Shown: one piece after another, positions 6,121-7,778 of the stretch
How positions within the stretch are numbered: position 1 is the first letter of the stretch
How the letters are laid out: every line of letters starts with the position of its first letter
NCBI GenBank assembly: GCA_025454125.1
Contig: JALOPA010000067.1
Span: 1-7,778, forward strand
DNA: 7,778 bases
Direction: 5' to 3'
DNA from: Thermodesulfobacteriota bacterium
GTDB taxonomy: Bacteria > Desulfobacterota > DSM-4660 > Desulfatiglandales > HGW-15
The notes under the pieces: generated by a model
The model's database searches: none
Seen by the model: the letters and a program-made list of their open reading frames with translations, nothing else
What the model was told of the DNA's origin: nothing
Translations under genes and position numbers: made by a program

Positions 6121-7041
6121 TCAGCTCAACTTCAAACGCGGATCAATGATCTTGTACGCCATATCCATCAGGATGTTGATCAGCACCACCAGAATGGCCA
6201 CGGTGAACACAATGGCCTGAAGCAGAATCAGGTCCTCCCGCTCGATGGCCTGGATGGCCGTGAGGCCCAGCCCGGGCCAGGCAAAGACTGTTTCGACGAC
6301 CACGGAGTAGCCGGCCACGGCCCGGATGAGTTCCCATCCGGTCAGGGTGACCACGGGCAGGGACGCATTCCTCAGCGCGTGAACTCCTACCACCCGGTAG
6401 AAGGGCAATCCCTTGGCAAAGCAGGTTTTGACGTACTGCTGATTCAATTCGTCGATCATGGAAGATCGGACGATCATGACCAGACGGGCCAGGGCCGGAA
6501 GCGCCATGGTGACCGTGGGCAGAATGATGTGGGCCGGCGTGTCGATCCCCGAGGTGGGAAGCCACTTGAACTGGACGGCGAACACGATGATCAGAAGAAG
6601 CCCCAGCCAGAACTGGGGGACGGAAAGCCCGATGAGGCTCACCAAAACCGTGCTTCGGTCTGAAACCCCGCCGGGTCTCAGAGCGGAAATGATTCCCAGA
6701 GGGATGGAGAGGACAAAGGCCAGGCCGATGCCCAGAAGCGCCAGTTCGAGCGTCAGAGGCAGCTTCTCGAAAACAATCTGCATGGCCGGCCGGTGCTGCC
6801 ACAGGGACTTGCCGAAGTCCAGGCGGGCCAGCCCCTTCATGAAATCCACAAACTGAACGTGGATCGGCTGGTCCAGGCCGAGCTCCTTTTCAAAGGCCGC
6901 GCGCTGTTCTGCCGTGGCCTCGAGAGGCAGCATCACCTTGACAGGGTCTCCCACCAGCCGGGTCACCACAAAAACCAAAATGGTGACGCCGAAGATCACG
7001 ATGGCGCCGTGCCACAATCGCTTGAGAAAATACCTGCCCAT
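6121..7041 (-). CDS. Dpp/Opp-type ABC importer permease (B subunit)
   Basis: An inner-membrane permease of 306 residues from the preferred ATG, or 317 from an upstream in-frame GTG at 7074. It begins MGRYFLKRL, the usual B-subunit start just before helix 1. The following positions use the 317-residue numbering. LDFGKS (85-90) is the conserved periplasmic-loop motif. The transport domain has helices at about 108-130, 141-167, 183-203, 245-262 and 285-306. The coupling loop is YVKTCFAKGL...HALRNASLPVV (214-242), and ETVFAWPGLG (261-270) and IDPR (310-313) are family signatures. I prefer 7041 because it fits the family N-terminus; AGGA lies about 11 nt upstream. The GTG has a nearer AGG-rich tract, but that tract sits in a hairpin. 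The stop overlaps the control region of the C permease, 1 nt away, indicating one transcript. Confidence 0.94.
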   Translation of the reverse strand: MGRYFLKRLWHGAIVIFGVTILVFVVTRLVGDPVKVMLPLEATAEQRAAFEKELGLDQPIHVQFVDFMKGLARLDFGKSLWQHRPAMQIVFEKLPLTLELALLGIGLAFVLSIPLGIISALRPGGVSDRSTVLVSLIGLSVPQFWLGLLLIIVFAVQFKWLPTSGIDTPAHIILPTVTMALPALARLVMIVRSSMIDELNQQYVKTCFAKGLPFYRVVGVHALRNASLPVVTLTGWELIRAVAGYSVVVETVFAWPGLGLTAIQAIEREDLILLQAIVFTVAILVVLINILMDMAYKIIDPRLKLS

Positions 7042-7074
7042 CTGGGTGAGAATCCTGCCGAATCCATTTAGCAC

Positions 7075-7096
7075 AACCTGCCTGTTGCGGGCAGGG
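7075..7096 (-). other. Hairpin between the binding-protein gene and permease B
   Basis: CCTGCC (7077-7082) pairs with GGCAGG (7090-7095), a 6-bp GC-rich stem with a 7-nt loop, extendable by two A-T pairs past a bulged G. It lies in the 123-bp (ATG start) or 90-bp (GTG start) gap after the binding-protein stop codon. Binding-protein genes of ABC operons are often followed by such structures, which protect their mRNA so the binding protein is made in excess; whether this one does is inference. It lacks a U-run. Confidence 0.45.
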
Positions 7097-7164
7097 TTGC
7101 CGCGAGCAATTGGAGCCCCGCTCAGGCAGTCCTTCTTTGCACAGAAAGCCTGGTGTCGAAAGGG

Positions 7165-7778
7165 TTACTTCGTCCGCATTTCGCTCACGAGCATCTTGGC
7201 GTCCACCCGACCGGGCCAGCTGAGCCGCTTGCTCACCCCGTAAACATCCTCGATGTTGAGGAGCCACACAAAGTAAGCCTGGTCAAAGGTGTGCTTCACC
7301 GCCTTGTTGTAAAGGGCCGCACGTTTGGCCGGGTCCGTCTCGGTCCGAGCCGAGTCGATCAGGGCAGCCAGATCCTTGTCGCTGTTGGAGGAGCCGATTC
7401 CCCCTGCCTTGTAATAGGCGGAAAAACTCTTGTCCGCATCCATCAGCTCGTTGGAGCTCACCACAAAGATCGCATCCGCCCGGGTCTTGCGGTCAAACAG
7501 CCGGTTCAGATACTCGTTGAACTCGAAGATCCTCACCTTTGGCTTGAGGCCCACCGCCTCCCAGTAACCGGCCACGGCTTCCACCATTTCCCGGTCCTTG
7601 AGCCACCGGCCGGCCGTCCCGATGATTTCGATGGTAGCGCCCGCGGCCCCTGCTTCCTTCAGGAGCGCCTTGGCCTGGTTCGGGTCATAGGGGTAGGGTC
7701 CCACGTCCTTGTTGAAACCGAAGAAGGAGGGGCTCAGGAGCTGGCCCTGGGCCACCTGGGCAAATCCTTCGAAGAGGC
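7165..7778 (-). CDS. ABC importer substrate-binding protein, family 5 (SBP_bac_5), C-terminal part
   Basis: These are the last 203 residues of the extracytoplasmic binding protein that delivers the substrate to the B/C permeases; the frame runs open through the window edge, so the signal peptide and first domains are missing. Seen from the edge, GPYPYDPNQAKALLKEAG (26-43) is the strongly conserved family motif, in which the protein returns from domain III to domain I. The end has the usual DPAKR...LYNKAV helix (about 151-163) and a C-terminal VYGVSKRLSW segment (about 180-189). The substrate cannot be decided: dipeptides, oligopeptides, nickel chelates, glutathione and sugars are all carried by relatives. 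The stop is TAA at 7167-7165. It is the first visible gene of the operon; its promoter lies outside the window. Confidence 0.92.
   Translation of the reverse strand, partial: LFEGFAQVAQGQLLSPSFFGFNKDVGPYPYDPNQAKALLKEAGAAGATIEIIGTAGRWLKDREMVEAVAGYWEAVGLKPKVRIFEFNEYLNRLFDRKTRADAIFVVSSNELMDADKSFSAYYKAGGIGSSNSDKDLAALIDSARTETDPAKRAALYNKAVKHTFDQAYFVWLLNIEDVYGVSKRLSWPGRVDAKMLVSEMRTK

Noticed and set aside
5490..6663. Plus-strand open frames of 219 and 247 codons antisense to the permease genes
   Set aside because: Their translations are polar and repetitive (H, D, G, R), while the opposite strand encodes conserved permeases. They are shadows.
7165..7755. Binding protein starting at the GTG near 7755
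   Set aside because: The frame stays open with family-like sequence to the window edge, and the conserved motif near residue 26 belongs to the C-terminal half of the family, so this is an internal codon of a truncated gene.

Overview
The window looks like a stretch of chromosome from a moderately GC-rich, Gram-negative-like environmental bacterium. The repeat-laden gaps and the style of the flavoprotein suggest Desulfobacterota (the former Deltaproteobacteria), but this is an impression and the sequence contains no taxonomic marker. No plasmid, phage, CRISPR, transposase or RNA gene is visible. Every gene that lies fully inside the window is intact; one gene is cut by each edge.

Layout. Positions 1-842 (minus) hold the first 280 residues of a P2A-type (PacL/SERCA-like) cation-transporting P-type ATPase, cut just before the expected PEGLP motif. 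Positions 843-1211 are a divergent intergenic region: an inverted, 8-bp-periodic repeat (857-1002), then a possible leader hairpin and a weak promoter. Positions 1212-2489 (plus) encode a 425-residue FAD-dependent oxidoreductase with an unusual cluster of four cysteines. Positions 2490-2725, between convergent genes, are almost wholly one 226-bp palindromic element. Positions 2726-7778 (minus) are a peptide/nickel/glutathione-type ABC importer transcribed in the order substrate-binding protein (partial, 7165-7778), permease B (6121-7041 or 7074), permease C (5154-6119), ATPase D (3914-4906), ATPase F (2726-3745).

How the genes work together. The five ABC genes together encode a complete Dpp/Opp-class importer: a periplasmic or lipid-anchored binding protein, two membrane permeases and two ATPases. 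The substrate cannot be read from the sequence. The P-type ATPase and the flavoprotein are divergent from each other and show no obvious functional link to the importer.

What stands out. I see no convincing new defence or mobile system. The most interesting signal is in the gaps. Three intergenic regions are filled by low-complexity arrays with a strict 7-bp or 8-bp period, arranged as inverted repeats able to fold into long hairpins. One array runs from the start codon of the F ATPase gene into the last codons of the D ATPase gene. A fourth gap carries a compact palindrome that resembles dRS3-type dispersed repeats. The importer operon therefore looks as though intergenic repeats have split it into BC, D and F segments.
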